Source: an uncultured Alphaproteobacteria bacterium
GTDB taxonomy: Bacteria > Pseudomonadota > Alphaproteobacteria > HIMB59 > GCA-002718135
DNA: 64,000 bases
Direction: 5' to 3'
NCBI GenBank assembly: GCA_902582755.1
Contig: CACHSZ010000005.1
Coordinates: 1-64,000 of the forward strand
In this document: positions 20,097-28,490 of the stretch, piece by piece
Position numbering within the stretch: the stretch's first letter is position 1
Layout: each line of letters begins with the position of its first letter
The notes under the pieces: model-generated
The model's input: the letters and a program-made list of their open reading frames with translations, nothing else
Database searches by the model: none
Told to the model about the DNA's origin: nothing
Made by a program: the position numbers and the translations under genes

Positions 20097-21011
20097 ATGT
20101 CAAGAAACTTAATTATAGCAGTAATATTGTTAACAACCTCTTCTTTATTTTGGTCAGGGAATTTTTTTTTTGGAAAAGTTGCTCATATAACTGATCTTTC
20201 ACCATTTAAATTAAGTTTTTTTAGATGGTCTTTAGCTTTGCTTTTACTATTACCTTTCACTCTTAAAAGCATTTTGGAAAATTTAAATTATTACAAAGAA
20301 AACTTTTTACTGATGACTACATTAAGTATTTTAAGTGTTACAATATTTAACTCATTTACATATATTTCATTACAGACTACTCTAGTTTTAAATTCTACTA
20401 TAATGGCATCTACTGCACCAGTAATTATGATTGGTTTTTCTTGGTTGATGTTTCGAACTAAAATCTCAAAACTGCAATTAATTGGTATAATTTTATCTTT
20501 ATTAGGTGCTTTAGCTATAATTTTAAAAGGAAATTTAAATAATTTATTTACTCTAAATTTTACTATTGGAGATATATGGATGTTTGCCGCTGTAATATCT
20601 TGGTGCTTATATTCAGTGCTATTAAAAAAAATGGATACATCAATTCCACAATTAGCAAGCTTAGAAGTAATGATTATTATCGGATTATTTTTTATTATTC
20701 CATTTTATCTTTTTGAATCTTTTAATGGTACCTTTTTACTTTCATCATACTATGATTTTTTCATTATTATTTATGTTGCTATTTTTGCAAGTATTGCAGC
20801 TTATTTTGCTTGGAATAAGGGTGTATATTTGATTGGACCAAACAGAGCTGGTTTATTTTTACACTTCATACCTGTATTTGCTGCAATTTGGGCAATAACT
20901 TTTTTAAATGAAAGCTTTGCAATATTTCATATTGTAGGTGTTTTTTTTATAATTACAGGAATTATATTATCTAATATAAGATTTAAAGATGAACAAAATA
21001 ATCAAAACTGA
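20097..21011 (+). CDS. DMT-superfamily EamA permease
   Basis: A 304-residue polytopic membrane protein with ten predicted helices arranged as two EamA repeats. The second repeat starts near residue 158 (DIWMFAAVISWCLYSVLLKK). Motifs such as SSLFWSGNFFFGK and WNKGVYLIGPNRAG are typical of DMT exporters of amino acids and metabolites. The substrate is unknown. Its ATG follows the preceding stop with no gap, and its end overlaps msrB by 23 bp. Confidence 0.9.
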   Translation: MSRNLIIAVILLTTSSLFWSGNFFFGKVAHITDLSPFKLSFFRWSLALLLLLPFTLKSILENLNYYKENFLLMTTLSILSVTIFNSFTYISLQTTLVLNSTIMASTAPVIMIGFSWLMFRTKISKLQLIGIILSLLGALAIILKGNLNNLFTLNFTIGDIWMFAAVISWCLYSVLLKKMDTSIPQLASLEVMIIIGLFFIIPFYLFESFNGTFLLSSYYDFFIIIYVAIFASIAAYFAWNKGVYLIGPNRAGLFLHFIPVFAAIWAITFLNESFAIFHIVGVFFIITGIILSNIRFKDEQNNQN

Positions 21012-21384
21012 TCAAGAATGGAAGTCTCTTCTAACAGAAGATGAATATTATGTAACAAGACAAAAGGGAACAGAGCCACCTTTCTCTGGTAAAAATTTTG
21101 AAATTATTAATGGTGGTATTTTTAAATGTAAATGCTGTGGTAATGAATTATTTAATAGTTCTACAAAATATGATTCTTATTGTGGATGGCCAAGTTTTTT
21201 TGAACAAATATCACCTGAAGCAATTAAGACAGAGACTGATAGATCTCATGGAATGGTGCGTATTGAAATTATGTGTGCCAAATGTGATGCTCATTTAGGT
21301 CATGTCTTTGATGATGGACCTGAACCTACTGGCAAAAGATATTGTGTAAATTCTCTTTCTATTAATTACGAAGAGTTTGAATAA
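20989..21384 (+). CDS. msrB: Peptide methionine-R-sulfoxide reductase MsrB
   Basis: Repairs oxidised methionine (R epimer). The 131 residues include both zinc-binding CxxC pairs (CKCCGNELF near 43-51 and CAKCDAHLGHVFDDGP near 97-112) and the catalytic region GKRYCVNSLSINYE at the C-terminus. YCGWPSFFEQI is the substrate-binding signature. It is embedded between two permease genes with overlapping ends, so it is likely expressed with them. Confidence 0.97.
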   Translation: MNKIIKTDQEWKSLLTEDEYYVTRQKGTEPPFSGKNFEIINGGIFKCKCCGNELFNSSTKYDSYCGWPSFFEQISPEAIKTETDRSHGMVRIEIMCAKCDAHLGHVFDDGPEPTGKRYCVNSLSINYEEFE

Positions 21385-22558
21385 TACTTTTTATACACTT
21401 CTATTTTCCTCAATAGGCCATGCGCTCATGCATATGTTTGCGGCATTTTATTTTGTAATCGTTCTGACTATAGAAAAAGAATGGAATATTTCTTACGATC
21501 AATTAATAAGATTATGGTCTCTTGGAGCTCTACTAATTGGTTTAGGGGCAATTCCTTTTGGGTGGTTAAGTGATAAATGGTCTCGTTCAGGAACAATGAC
21601 AATTATGTTTATTGGAATGGGATTAGCTTCCATATTATGTGGTTTAAGTACATCAGTTTCTTTTTTATTTTTTTCATTATCATTTCTTGGACTTTTCTGT
21701 TCAATTTATCATCCTGTGGGCATTCCTTGGGTGATACATGCAGCTAACAAACAGGGAAGAGCGCTTGGTGTAAATGGTATTTTTGGTGGAGTAGGTATAG
21801 GATCTGGTGCATTTGTAGCTGGTACTCTAACGGAATTACTAAATTGGCAACTAGCTTTTATATTACCTGGTTTAATATCTATTGTTATAGGATTTTATCT
21901 TATCTACTTAATTTTAATTGATAAAATATCTTATAAAAATTATTTTATTAAAAATGATGATCAGGATCATTCCCGAAACGAAATGATTTTAATTGCATTA
22001 ATAATGCTATTATCAATGTTTGCCCTTGGATTATCTTTTCACAATACACAAACAGCCTTACCAAAAGTTTTTGAAATACGTATTGGTAATATAAACTCTA
22101 TTCAAATTGGATTTATGATTGCAATAATCTATTTTATTTCTGGCGCTACAACATTTGTTGGAGGTTTACTTGCTGATCGATTTAATTTAAAGACCATTTA
22201 TTTAATTGGTATATTTCTTCAGTTTCCATGTTATCTTGGTATAGCTTACATATCTGGCTATTCTTTAGTAGTCTTATGTATTCTAGCTGCCGTATTTAAT
22301 GCAAGTATTCTGCCTACAGAAAATCTTCTACTTGGAAGGTTTACACCTCAAAAATATCATGGTGTTGTATACGGAATTAAGTTTATTCTTGCATTTGGAT
22401 CGGGACCAATTTCGGTATTCTTAATATCAGAAATATATTCCATAACTTTAGAGTTTACTTATTTATTTTTAATTAATGCAATAATGATGGCTATAGTTTC
22501 AATTTTTATTATTTTCTTACCAATTCAGAGCAATAAAAGAATAGCTACTCAGGATTAG
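21377..22558 (+). CDS. Major facilitator superfamily transporter
   Basis: A 393-residue protein with about twelve predicted helices. The motif A-like GWLSDKWSRSGTM lies in the loop after helix 2, and a second copy-like GGLLADRFNLKT is in the C-terminal half. The frame opens with TTG at 21377, overlapping msrB by 8 bp. The next ATG would cut into the first helix (SSIGHALMHMFAAFYF), so TTG is favoured. The substrate cannot be told from sequence. The 3' end overlaps the convergent small gene by 14 bp. Confidence 0.85.
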   Translation: MNNTFYTLLFSSIGHALMHMFAAFYFVIVLTIEKEWNISYDQLIRLWSLGALLIGLGAIPFGWLSDKWSRSGTMTIMFIGMGLASILCGLSTSVSFLFFSLSFLGLFCSIYHPVGIPWVIHAANKQGRALGVNGIFGGVGIGSGAFVAGTLTELLNWQLAFILPGLISIVIGFYLIYLILIDKISYKNYFIKNDDQDHSRNEMILIALIMLLSMFALGLSFHNTQTALPKVFEIRIGNINSIQIGFMIAIIYFISGATTFVGGLLADRFNLKTIYLIGIFLQFPCYLGIAYISGYSLVVLCILAAVFNASILPTENLLLGRFTPQKYHGVVYGIKFILAFGSGPISVFLISEIYSITLEFTYLFLINAIMMAIVSIFIIFLPIQSNKRIATQD

Positions 22559-22772
22559 ATTTTAACCCTTCAAGGTAATTAATAACTTCATTAAATTTTT
22601 CATCAGGAATATCTTTATAGGTCATACCAAAATGATTTTTTACCTCTAATGCCACATGAGCATAAGGATTTCTACCCTTTGGATGATTAGGGTGATCAGG
22701 TAATTTTCCTTTTAAAAAGTCGCCTGTTTCTTGAATTAACTTCCAAATTTTAGATGCGTTATCTTTATTCAA
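22545..22772 (-). CDS. Small conserved-looking protein of unknown function
   Basis: A 75-residue soluble protein that I do not recognise. It has no signal peptide or membrane segment. It is mixed-charge, with a Pro/His/Asn-rich stretch (KLPDHPNHPKGRNPYAHVAL, about 23-42) between two predicted helices. It starts 1 bp after the stop of the peptidase gene on the same strand, so the two are probably one operon. Its stop overlaps the convergent MFS gene. Codon use looks like its neighbours. It may be a partner or dedicated small subunit of the peptidase, but that is only inference from position. Confidence 0.7.
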   Translation of the reverse strand: MNKDNASKIWKLIQETGDFLKGKLPDHPNHPKGRNPYAHVALEVKNHFGMTYKDIPDEKFNEVINYLEGLKSNPE

Positions 22773-22773
22773 T

Positions 22774-24096
22774 TTATCTAGCTAAAGCACCCATTGGATC
22801 CCAAGGTGCTAGCGCTACTGGTTCCATATCTAAGTATTTTAGAAGTCTTTTGTTAAGATATTTTTTATCAATGACAACTTCATAGGTATATTCGTCAAAC
22901 CATTCATCAGTCATCATCATATACCCTTGATTACCACTTTTTGTCCCCCAGCTATTTTCAATTTTCCATTTAGTTGAATTTCTTTTTTTAATATCCACTC
23001 CTGTTAAGAGCATGGCATGAGTCATTTCACTATCACCGTACTCTAAACGAGTTTGTTTATTCATCTTAAATGAAGTTTGGAAGACATTTTCATAGTCGTA
23101 AATGCCCATATCAAGTACACCCATATCACGACTAAAACGTTTCCCAACATCACAACCAAACCATACAGCTTCATTGTTTTTTATAGAGTCCATTGCTGAT
23201 TTTTTTAATTCTTTAATATCTACATTAAGATATTTAATAATTTGTCCTTCAACAACATTACCAAGATATTCAACGGTATACATTGTATTAAATTTTTTAT
23301 TGCTCATTGGAGCATGAATTAAGCAAACTTTATCTTTAATATTGATATCTGCATATTTTTTGCAGAAATCAATTGGTGTCATATCTGAAATGACAATGTG
23401 TCTATTATCTTTATTTCTAGTAGACCAATTGATAACATCTGGTGGTTGACCAAGAAACATTGCAAGTAAATTATAAATTGTTTTCATCATGTCTTTTTTT
23501 AGAGCTGCAGAATTTTTAGCTGGTTTCTTTCTTAGTATAGAAGCAAACTCTCTTAATTTGTGTGTAAGAATATAATTCATAGCACCAGATTTACTGCTAT
23601 GATTTGTTTCCGGCATTACATCTTTAGGTACTGCACCGTACTTATTAATTAAGTTTACAAACATATCCCACTGTCCACCATCTTGCACTGGCGCTTTTAA
23701 AAGATGGGTTATTAATCTGCTTTCATATGATTCATCTCTAGATTTAATAATATTCTCTAAAAAATAATTTGCTTTCTCTAACTTATCCCAAAACATGAAA
23801 TAATTTTGTGAAAATTCAAATGTATTTAGTTCAAGGCTATCAACAACTTGTAAGCGCATCAGATTTAATCCTGCAAATCCCCAACATCTACCTGATGCCA
23901 TTTGATTTGTTGCAGGTAGTTCTTTTTTAATAAGATTGGAAAAATTATGATTGATTTGACTAAAGTTTTCCCAATTGAGCGCAACATTGGCTAAATCATT
24001 TTTGATTAATGCATTTCGTGAAGCTGTGTTTTTATTATTTCTTAAAAATTTATTTTTGAAAGTTTTGATTGTTGATAGAGATATATTTTTTGCCAT
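22774..24096 (-). CDS. pepC: Peptidase C1B (bleomycin hydrolase / aminopeptidase C family)
   Basis: A 440-residue cytoplasmic cysteine peptidase of the papain clan. The nucleophile Cys lies in GRCWGFAGLNLMR (about residue 70). The catalytic His is in TEMTHAMLLTGVD-type sequence (EMTHAMLLTG, about 372) and Asn in KIENSWG (about 393). The C-terminal region past the core is as in bleomycin hydrolases, whose tail occupies the active site and limits cleavage to aminopeptidase action. The likely role is turnover of peptides in an oligotroph. No signal peptide is seen. It is followed by a 75-residue gene and preceded by topA on the same strand. Confidence 0.9.
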   Translation of the reverse strand: MAKNISLSTIKTFKNKFLRNNKNTASRNALIKNDLANVALNWENFSQINHNFSNLIKKELPATNQMASGRCWGFAGLNLMRLQVVDSLELNTFEFSQNYFMFWDKLEKANYFLENIIKSRDESYESRLITHLLKAPVQDGGQWDMFVNLINKYGAVPKDVMPETNHSSKSGAMNYILTHKLREFASILRKKPAKNSAALKKDMMKTIYNLLAMFLGQPPDVINWSTRNKDNRHIVISDMTPIDFCKKYADINIKDKVCLIHAPMSNKKFNTMYTVEYLGNVVEGQIIKYLNVDIKELKKSAMDSIKNNEAVWFGCDVGKRFSRDMGVLDMGIYDYENVFQTSFKMNKQTRLEYGDSEMTHAMLLTGVDIKKRNSTKWKIENSWGTKSGNQGYMMMTDEWFDEYTYEVVIDKKYLNKRLLKYLDMEPVALAPWDPMGALAR

Positions 24097-24126
24097 AGTC
24101 TCTATTTAAAACTATTTCAGCTTAAT

Positions 24127-26652
24127 TCAATTCTTAACTGTTTTTTTCTTTTTTTTGAGACCCATTTTAGCTTTTCTTTCATCAATTAACCTAATGGCAT
24201 CTTCTAGTTTTAAGCTATCAATTGTTTGATCACCAAGAATTGATGCATTTATTTTTCCACATTTTACATATGGTCCAAATTTTCCATCATGGGCAGTAAT
24301 ATTTTTCTTTTCTGTTGGATGCTCTCCAAATGTTTTTAACGTCGCATTACCTCTCTGTGTAGGTTTAGCAATTAATTCAATGGCTCTTTCAAGTTCAATA
24401 TCAAGAATATTATCTGTTTTTTCGAGAGCTTTATATTTTTTATCATGCAAAATATATGGTCCATACATTCCAATACCGGCACTAACCGTTTTATTAGTTT
24501 CCGGATGAAATCCTAATTTACGTGGTAAGCCAAGTAGTTGGATTGCTGTGTTTAATCCTATTTCATCTGGTTCAAAATTTTTAGGAATAGAAACTCTTTT
24601 TGGTTTCTTTTCTTTTGTCCCTTCACCAACTTGCATATAAAATCCATAAGGACCTTTTCGAAGAGTAATCATTTCTCCTGTTTCAGGATAAATACCAATT
24701 TCTTTTGGTCCGCTAAGAGCAGCGCCATCTTTATCGTTTAATTGATTAAACTGAACTGTATATTTGCAATCAGGATAATTAGAGCAGCCAATAAATCCTC
24801 CAAACTTTCCAACTTTAATTCCTAATCTTCCATTATCACAGGTTGGACACTTCCTTTTTTCATCTGCTCCGTTTGGTGGAAAGAAATGCGGACCTAGTGC
24901 TTCATCTAACACATCAATGACCTCTCTATTTGATTTGCCTACAGTTTCATCGCAAAGTTGTTTGAATGTTTCCCAAAATTTTCTTAGAACTTCTTTCCAA
25001 TCAAGCTTACCATCAGAAATTTCATCAAGTTGATTTTCAAGATCAGCAGTAAAATCATATTCGACATATTGATTAAAATATTTCTCTAAAAATATCGATA
25101 CTATTCGTCCTCTATCATGAGGATTAAAACGTTTTTTATCTAAAATTACATAATCTCTATCTTGTAGAACTTTAATAATAGAAGCATAGGTAGATGGTCT
25201 GCCAATACCAAGTTCTTCAAGTTTTTTAACTAAGCTAGCTTCGGTGTAACGAGGAGGAGGGGAGGTAAAATGTTGTGTCTTTTCAACATCTTTGAGATTT
25301 AAACTCTCTCCTTCACTCATGGCAGGAAGAATTGTTTCTTTTTCTTCATCTTTGTCATCATCTTTAGCTTCTTGATAAACTTTGTACATCCCAGGAAACT
25401 TAATTGTTGATCCATTTGCTCGTAAAACAATTTTTTTATCTTCGTTTGTAATATCAACAGCTACTTGATCTAATACAGCACTCGCCATTTGTGAACTTAC
25501 CGCTCTTTGCCAAATAATTTCATATAGCTTATATTCTTCTAAGGTAATGTATTGCTTAATATCTTTTGGTGTTAGGTAAATATTTGTCGGCCTAATACAT
25601 TCATGTGCTTCTTGGGCATTTTTCGCCTTAGATTTATAAACTCTTGGCGCTTCTGGTAAATAGTTTGCACCATAATTATCAGTAACAAAACCTCGAACTT
25701 GATTAATGGCTTCTTTTGACATGACGACACTGTCTGTACGCATATAAGTTATTAAGCCAGTTGTCTCTCCTTTAATGTCTGTTCCTTCATAAAGGCGTTG
25801 AGCTGTGCGCATTGTTTGACTCGCACTAAGACCAAGTTTACGACTAGATTCAATTTGCATTGTAGATGTAGTAAAAGCAGGGTAGGGATTTCTCCTAGCT
25901 TCTTTTTTCGTAATATTTCCAACAGTGAAAATAGAATTTTTAATATCATTAAAAATTTTTGTCGCTTCACTCTCATTTTTAATATCAAGTTTATCTACTT
26001 TATTCCCATCATAAACTGTAAGTCTGGAATTAATAATTTTATCTTCTTTATTTCTAAACTCGCCTTGTAAAGACCAATATTCCTGTGGAATAAATTTTTC
26101 TATCTCAAGTTCTCTCTCACTAATTATTCTTAAGGCTACAGATTGAACTCTACCCGCTGATTTTGAACCTGGTAACTTTCTCCATAGCACTGGAGAAAGT
26201 GTAAAACCAACAAGAAAATCTAACGCTCTTCTTGCAAGATAGGCATTTACTAAATTTTCATCTATTTCTCTTGGCTCTTTAAGACTATCAAGAACTGCAT
26301 TTTTTGTAATTTCATTAAATGTAACACGGTGAATATTTAATTTTGAAAGTGATGAATTATCTCTAAGTAGTTTTTCTACATGCCAAGCTATGGCTTCACC
26401 TTCACGGTCGGGGTCAGTGGCTAGATATAAATTTTCAGATTTTTTTGCTGCATCTGTTATTTCTTTTATCACTTTTTTTCCACGATCACTGGTTTCCCAT
26501 TTCATTTGGAAATCATTTTCAGTATCTATCGCATCATTTTTTGCTGATAAATCTCGAACATGTCCCACACTTGCGAGAACTTTGAAGTCAGAGCCTAAAT
26601 ATTTATTAATAGACTTTGCCTTTGATGGTGATTCAACAATTAATACATTCAT
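24127..26652 (-). CDS. topA: DNA topoisomerase I
   Basis: Relaxes negative supercoils. The ATG at 26652 is chosen because the conserved TOPRIM start MNVLIVESPSKAKSINKYLG begins there; an in-frame TTG 15 bp upstream is less likely. Order of elements: TOPRIM with DPDREGEAIAWHVE, then the core with the catalytic tyrosine in GLITYMRTDSV (about residue 309). A four-cysteine zinc finger (CPTCDNGRLG to CSNYPDCKY, about 585-625) follows, then repeated topoisomerase C-terminal modules ending in a Lys-rich tail. Length is about 841 residues. Confidence 0.97.
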   Translation of the reverse strand: MNVLIVESPSKAKSINKYLGSDFKVLASVGHVRDLSAKNDAIDTENDFQMKWETSDRGKKVIKEITDAAKKSENLYLATDPDREGEAIAWHVEKLLRDNSSLSKLNIHRVTFNEITKNAVLDSLKEPREIDENLVNAYLARRALDFLVGFTLSPVLWRKLPGSKSAGRVQSVALRIISERELEIEKFIPQEYWSLQGEFRNKEDKIINSRLTVYDGNKVDKLDIKNESEATKIFNDIKNSIFTVGNITKKEARRNPYPAFTTSTMQIESSRKLGLSASQTMRTAQRLYEGTDIKGETTGLITYMRTDSVVMSKEAINQVRGFVTDNYGANYLPEAPRVYKSKAKNAQEAHECIRPTNIYLTPKDIKQYITLEEYKLYEIIWQRAVSSQMASAVLDQVAVDITNEDKKIVLRANGSTIKFPGMYKVYQEAKDDDKDEEKETILPAMSEGESLNLKDVEKTQHFTSPPPRYTEASLVKKLEELGIGRPSTYASIIKVLQDRDYVILDKKRFNPHDRGRIVSIFLEKYFNQYVEYDFTADLENQLDEISDGKLDWKEVLRKFWETFKQLCDETVGKSNREVIDVLDEALGPHFFPPNGADEKRKCPTCDNGRLGIKVGKFGGFIGCSNYPDCKYTVQFNQLNDKDGAALSGPKEIGIYPETGEMITLRKGPYGFYMQVGEGTKEKKPKRVSIPKNFEPDEIGLNTAIQLLGLPRKLGFHPETNKTVSAGIGMYGPYILHDKKYKALEKTDNILDIELERAIELIAKPTQRGNATLKTFGEHPTEKKNITAHDGKFGPYVKCGKINASILGDQTIDSLKLEDAIRLIDERKAKMGLKKKKKTVKN

Positions 26653-26717
26653 AAATTTTGGCCCCAAATTTCAGTTTAAAGATAATTCGTCAAGAAATTT
26701 TAAAAAAAAGTATATTT

Positions 26718-27323
26718 TTACTTGGATAATTTAATTTTACTTTCAGTTTTGTTTATGAGTCTTTTAATGTTTTCTGTGTGTTTAAGATAAATAATTAAAG
26801 TTAAATAAATAAAGAAAATTAGAATATAAAAATTAAAATTAATAAAAATATAGTAAGCTGGAGCTACTAAAATTCCAATTAAAGATCCAAGAGAAGAGTA
26901 TTTACTTACAAAAGCAGTAACAAGCCATACTAATAAAAATAAAATTGCAATATAAGGATTAAGACCAAATAAGAAACCAATATACGTTGCAACACCTTTT
27001 CCACCTTTAAATTTCAACCAGACAGGATAGATGTGACCTAATATGGCAAAGTGACAGAGAAGTATTTTATTCAATAAAGAAATATCTTGAAAATACATTT
27101 GTAAAATGAGGAACGGAAGAAAGCCTTTAAAAATATCAAAACAAAGAACAATGAATGCTAAAAATTTATTTCCTGTTCTTAAAACATTTGTTGCACCTAC
27201 ATTTCCAGAACCAACCTTTCTAATATCTCCCAAGCCAAATAATTTTGTAAAAATCAATGCAAAGGGTAATGATCCTATTACATAAAACAATATGATTAAT
27301 GATAAACTACTTACTAAAGTCAT
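26718..27323 (-). CDS. plsY: Glycerol-3-phosphate acyltransferase PlsY
   Basis: Membrane acyltransferase using acyl phosphate to start phospholipid synthesis; its substrate maker PlsX is encoded at 62441. The 201 residues have five or more hydrophobic helices. The catalytic loops GSGNVGATNVLRTGNK (about 37-52) and KFKGGKGVATYIG (about 104-116) are both present. Its start overlaps the end of pyrB by 17 bp. pyrC, which commonly lies between pyrB and plsY in alphaproteobacteria, is missing here. Confidence 0.96.
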   Translation of the reverse strand: MTLVSSLSLIILFYVIGSLPFALIFTKLFGLGDIRKVGSGNVGATNVLRTGNKFLAFIVLCFDIFKGFLPFLILQMYFQDISLLNKILLCHFAILGHIYPVWLKFKGGKGVATYIGFLFGLNPYIAILFLLVWLVTAFVSKYSSLGSLIGILVAPAYYIFINFNFYILIFFIYLTLIIYLKHTENIKRLINKTESKIKLSK

Positions 27324-28461
27324 CTCTGTTTTTAATAATTAAGTCTAAGCATGCCATTCGCACTGCAACACCCATGGCGACCTGTTCTTGTATTAAGCTC
27401 CTCGTGACGTCATCGGCAAGTTTGGAGTCTATTTCTACACCACGGTTCATTGGACCTGGATGCATAACGAAAGCATTTTTTTTTGCATATTTAAGTTTAT
27501 TGTAATCTAAACCATACTTTTTAAAATAAGTCTTTTGATTTGGCATTATTTTCCCAACTATTCTTTCTTTTTGAATACGTAGCATCATAACAATATCACA
27601 ATTCTGTAATCCCTTTTTCATTTCTGTATAAACGTTCACAGGTAGTTTATTTAAACTTTTTGGTAACCATTCTTTAGGCCCAATAACATTTATTTTTGCA
27701 CCTAACTTTGATAGTATGATTATGTTTGATCGAGCAACACGGCTATGTAAAATATCCCCGCATATGGCAATTTTTAATTTTGCAAAATTTTCAAATTTAT
27801 TTTTTATAGTAAGTGCATCTAATAACGCTTGTGTGGGATGCTCATGACTACCATCACCAGCGTTAATTACAGAAGCATCTACTGTTTCTGAAATTTTTTT
27901 ACTAATTCCTTCCTCTGGATGTCTGACAATTAAAACGTCAGGATTCATTGAATTAATAGTAGTCATAGTATCGAGTAAGGTCTCACCTTTATTAATAGAA
28001 CTATCTTTTACCACTACATTAATGAGATCTGCTCCTAACCTTTTAGCAGCAACTTCAAAACTTGTTCTTGTTCTTGTTGAATCTTCAAAAAAAAGATTAA
28101 ATATTGTTCTTCCTTCTAAAACATTAATTTTTTTAATTTTCCTTTTATTAAAAGTTATATATTTTTTAGATTCATCTAAGATGTGCTCAATTTCTTTCTT
28201 GGTTAAATCAGCTGTTTCTACTAAATGAATTTTTTTAAAAATATTTTTACTTCTTTTTAATTTGATATTTGTTTTTGAAGAAATTGATGAATAATATTTT
28301 AAAGCTATTTTTTCTGCATCTTTAAGAATTTTTGAACCTGTAGATGATCTGATTGCCTTTAATTTTGGCATTTTCACTTTCATCTGCCAAAATTTTGAAT
28401 TTTCTCTTTTATATAATTTTATGTGTCCTGATTTAAGTAGCTTTGAATTCATATGTGTCAA
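27307..28461 (-). CDS. pyrB: Aspartate carbamoyltransferase with an integrase-like N-terminal extension
   Basis: Catalytic chain for the first committed step of pyrimidine synthesis. The ATCase core (about 72-384) is complete: carbamoyl-phosphate site STRTR at 128-132, KRLGAD, SSINKGETLLDT, GDGSHEHPTQALLD and MHPGPMNRGVEI. Residues 1-70 are extra, because the family normally starts about where residue 72 is. Residues about 12-62 (for example GHIKLYKRENSKFWQMKVKM, then IRSSTGSK and KDAEKIALKYY) read like the arm-type DNA-binding domain of tyrosine recombinases. No ATG, GTG or TTG lies near residue 72, so the extension is probably translated. Three phased repeats cover the start. Confidence 0.93.
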   Translation of the reverse strand: MTHMNSKLLKSGHIKLYKRENSKFWQMKVKMPKLKAIRSSTGSKILKDAEKIALKYYSSISSKTNIKLKRSKNIFKKIHLVETADLTKKEIEHILDESKKYITFNKRKIKKINVLEGRTIFNLFFEDSTRTRTSFEVAAKRLGADLINVVVKDSSINKGETLLDTMTTINSMNPDVLIVRHPEEGISKKISETVDASVINAGDGSHEHPTQALLDALTIKNKFENFAKLKIAICGDILHSRVARSNIIILSKLGAKINVIGPKEWLPKSLNKLPVNVYTEMKKGLQNCDIVMMLRIQKERIVGKIMPNQKTYFKKYGLDYNKLKYAKKNAFVMHPGPMNRGVEIDSKLADDVTRSLIQEQVAMGVAVRMACLDLIIKNRDDFSK

Positions 28462-28481
28462 TAATGTGTAAGTATGTGTAA
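28453..28481 (+). repeat. Three phased ATGTGT(C/A)A direct repeats over the pyrB start
   Basis: ATGTGTCA (28453-28460), ATGTGTAA (28464-28471) and ATGTGTAA (28474-28481) are spaced 11 and 10 bp apart, placing them on the same face of the helix. The first copy overlaps the pyrB ATG (28459-28461 on the minus strand). The other two fill most of the 29-bp gap to the ruvX stop. They could be an operator. It may be relevant that the adjacent protein carries a DNA-binding-like N-terminus. Confidence 0.6.
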
Positions 28482-28490
28482 ACTAATTTA

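Noticed and set aside
26653-26667. In-frame TTG start five codons upstream for topA
   Set aside because: The conserved TOPRIM sequence begins at the ATG at 26652, which is the better start.
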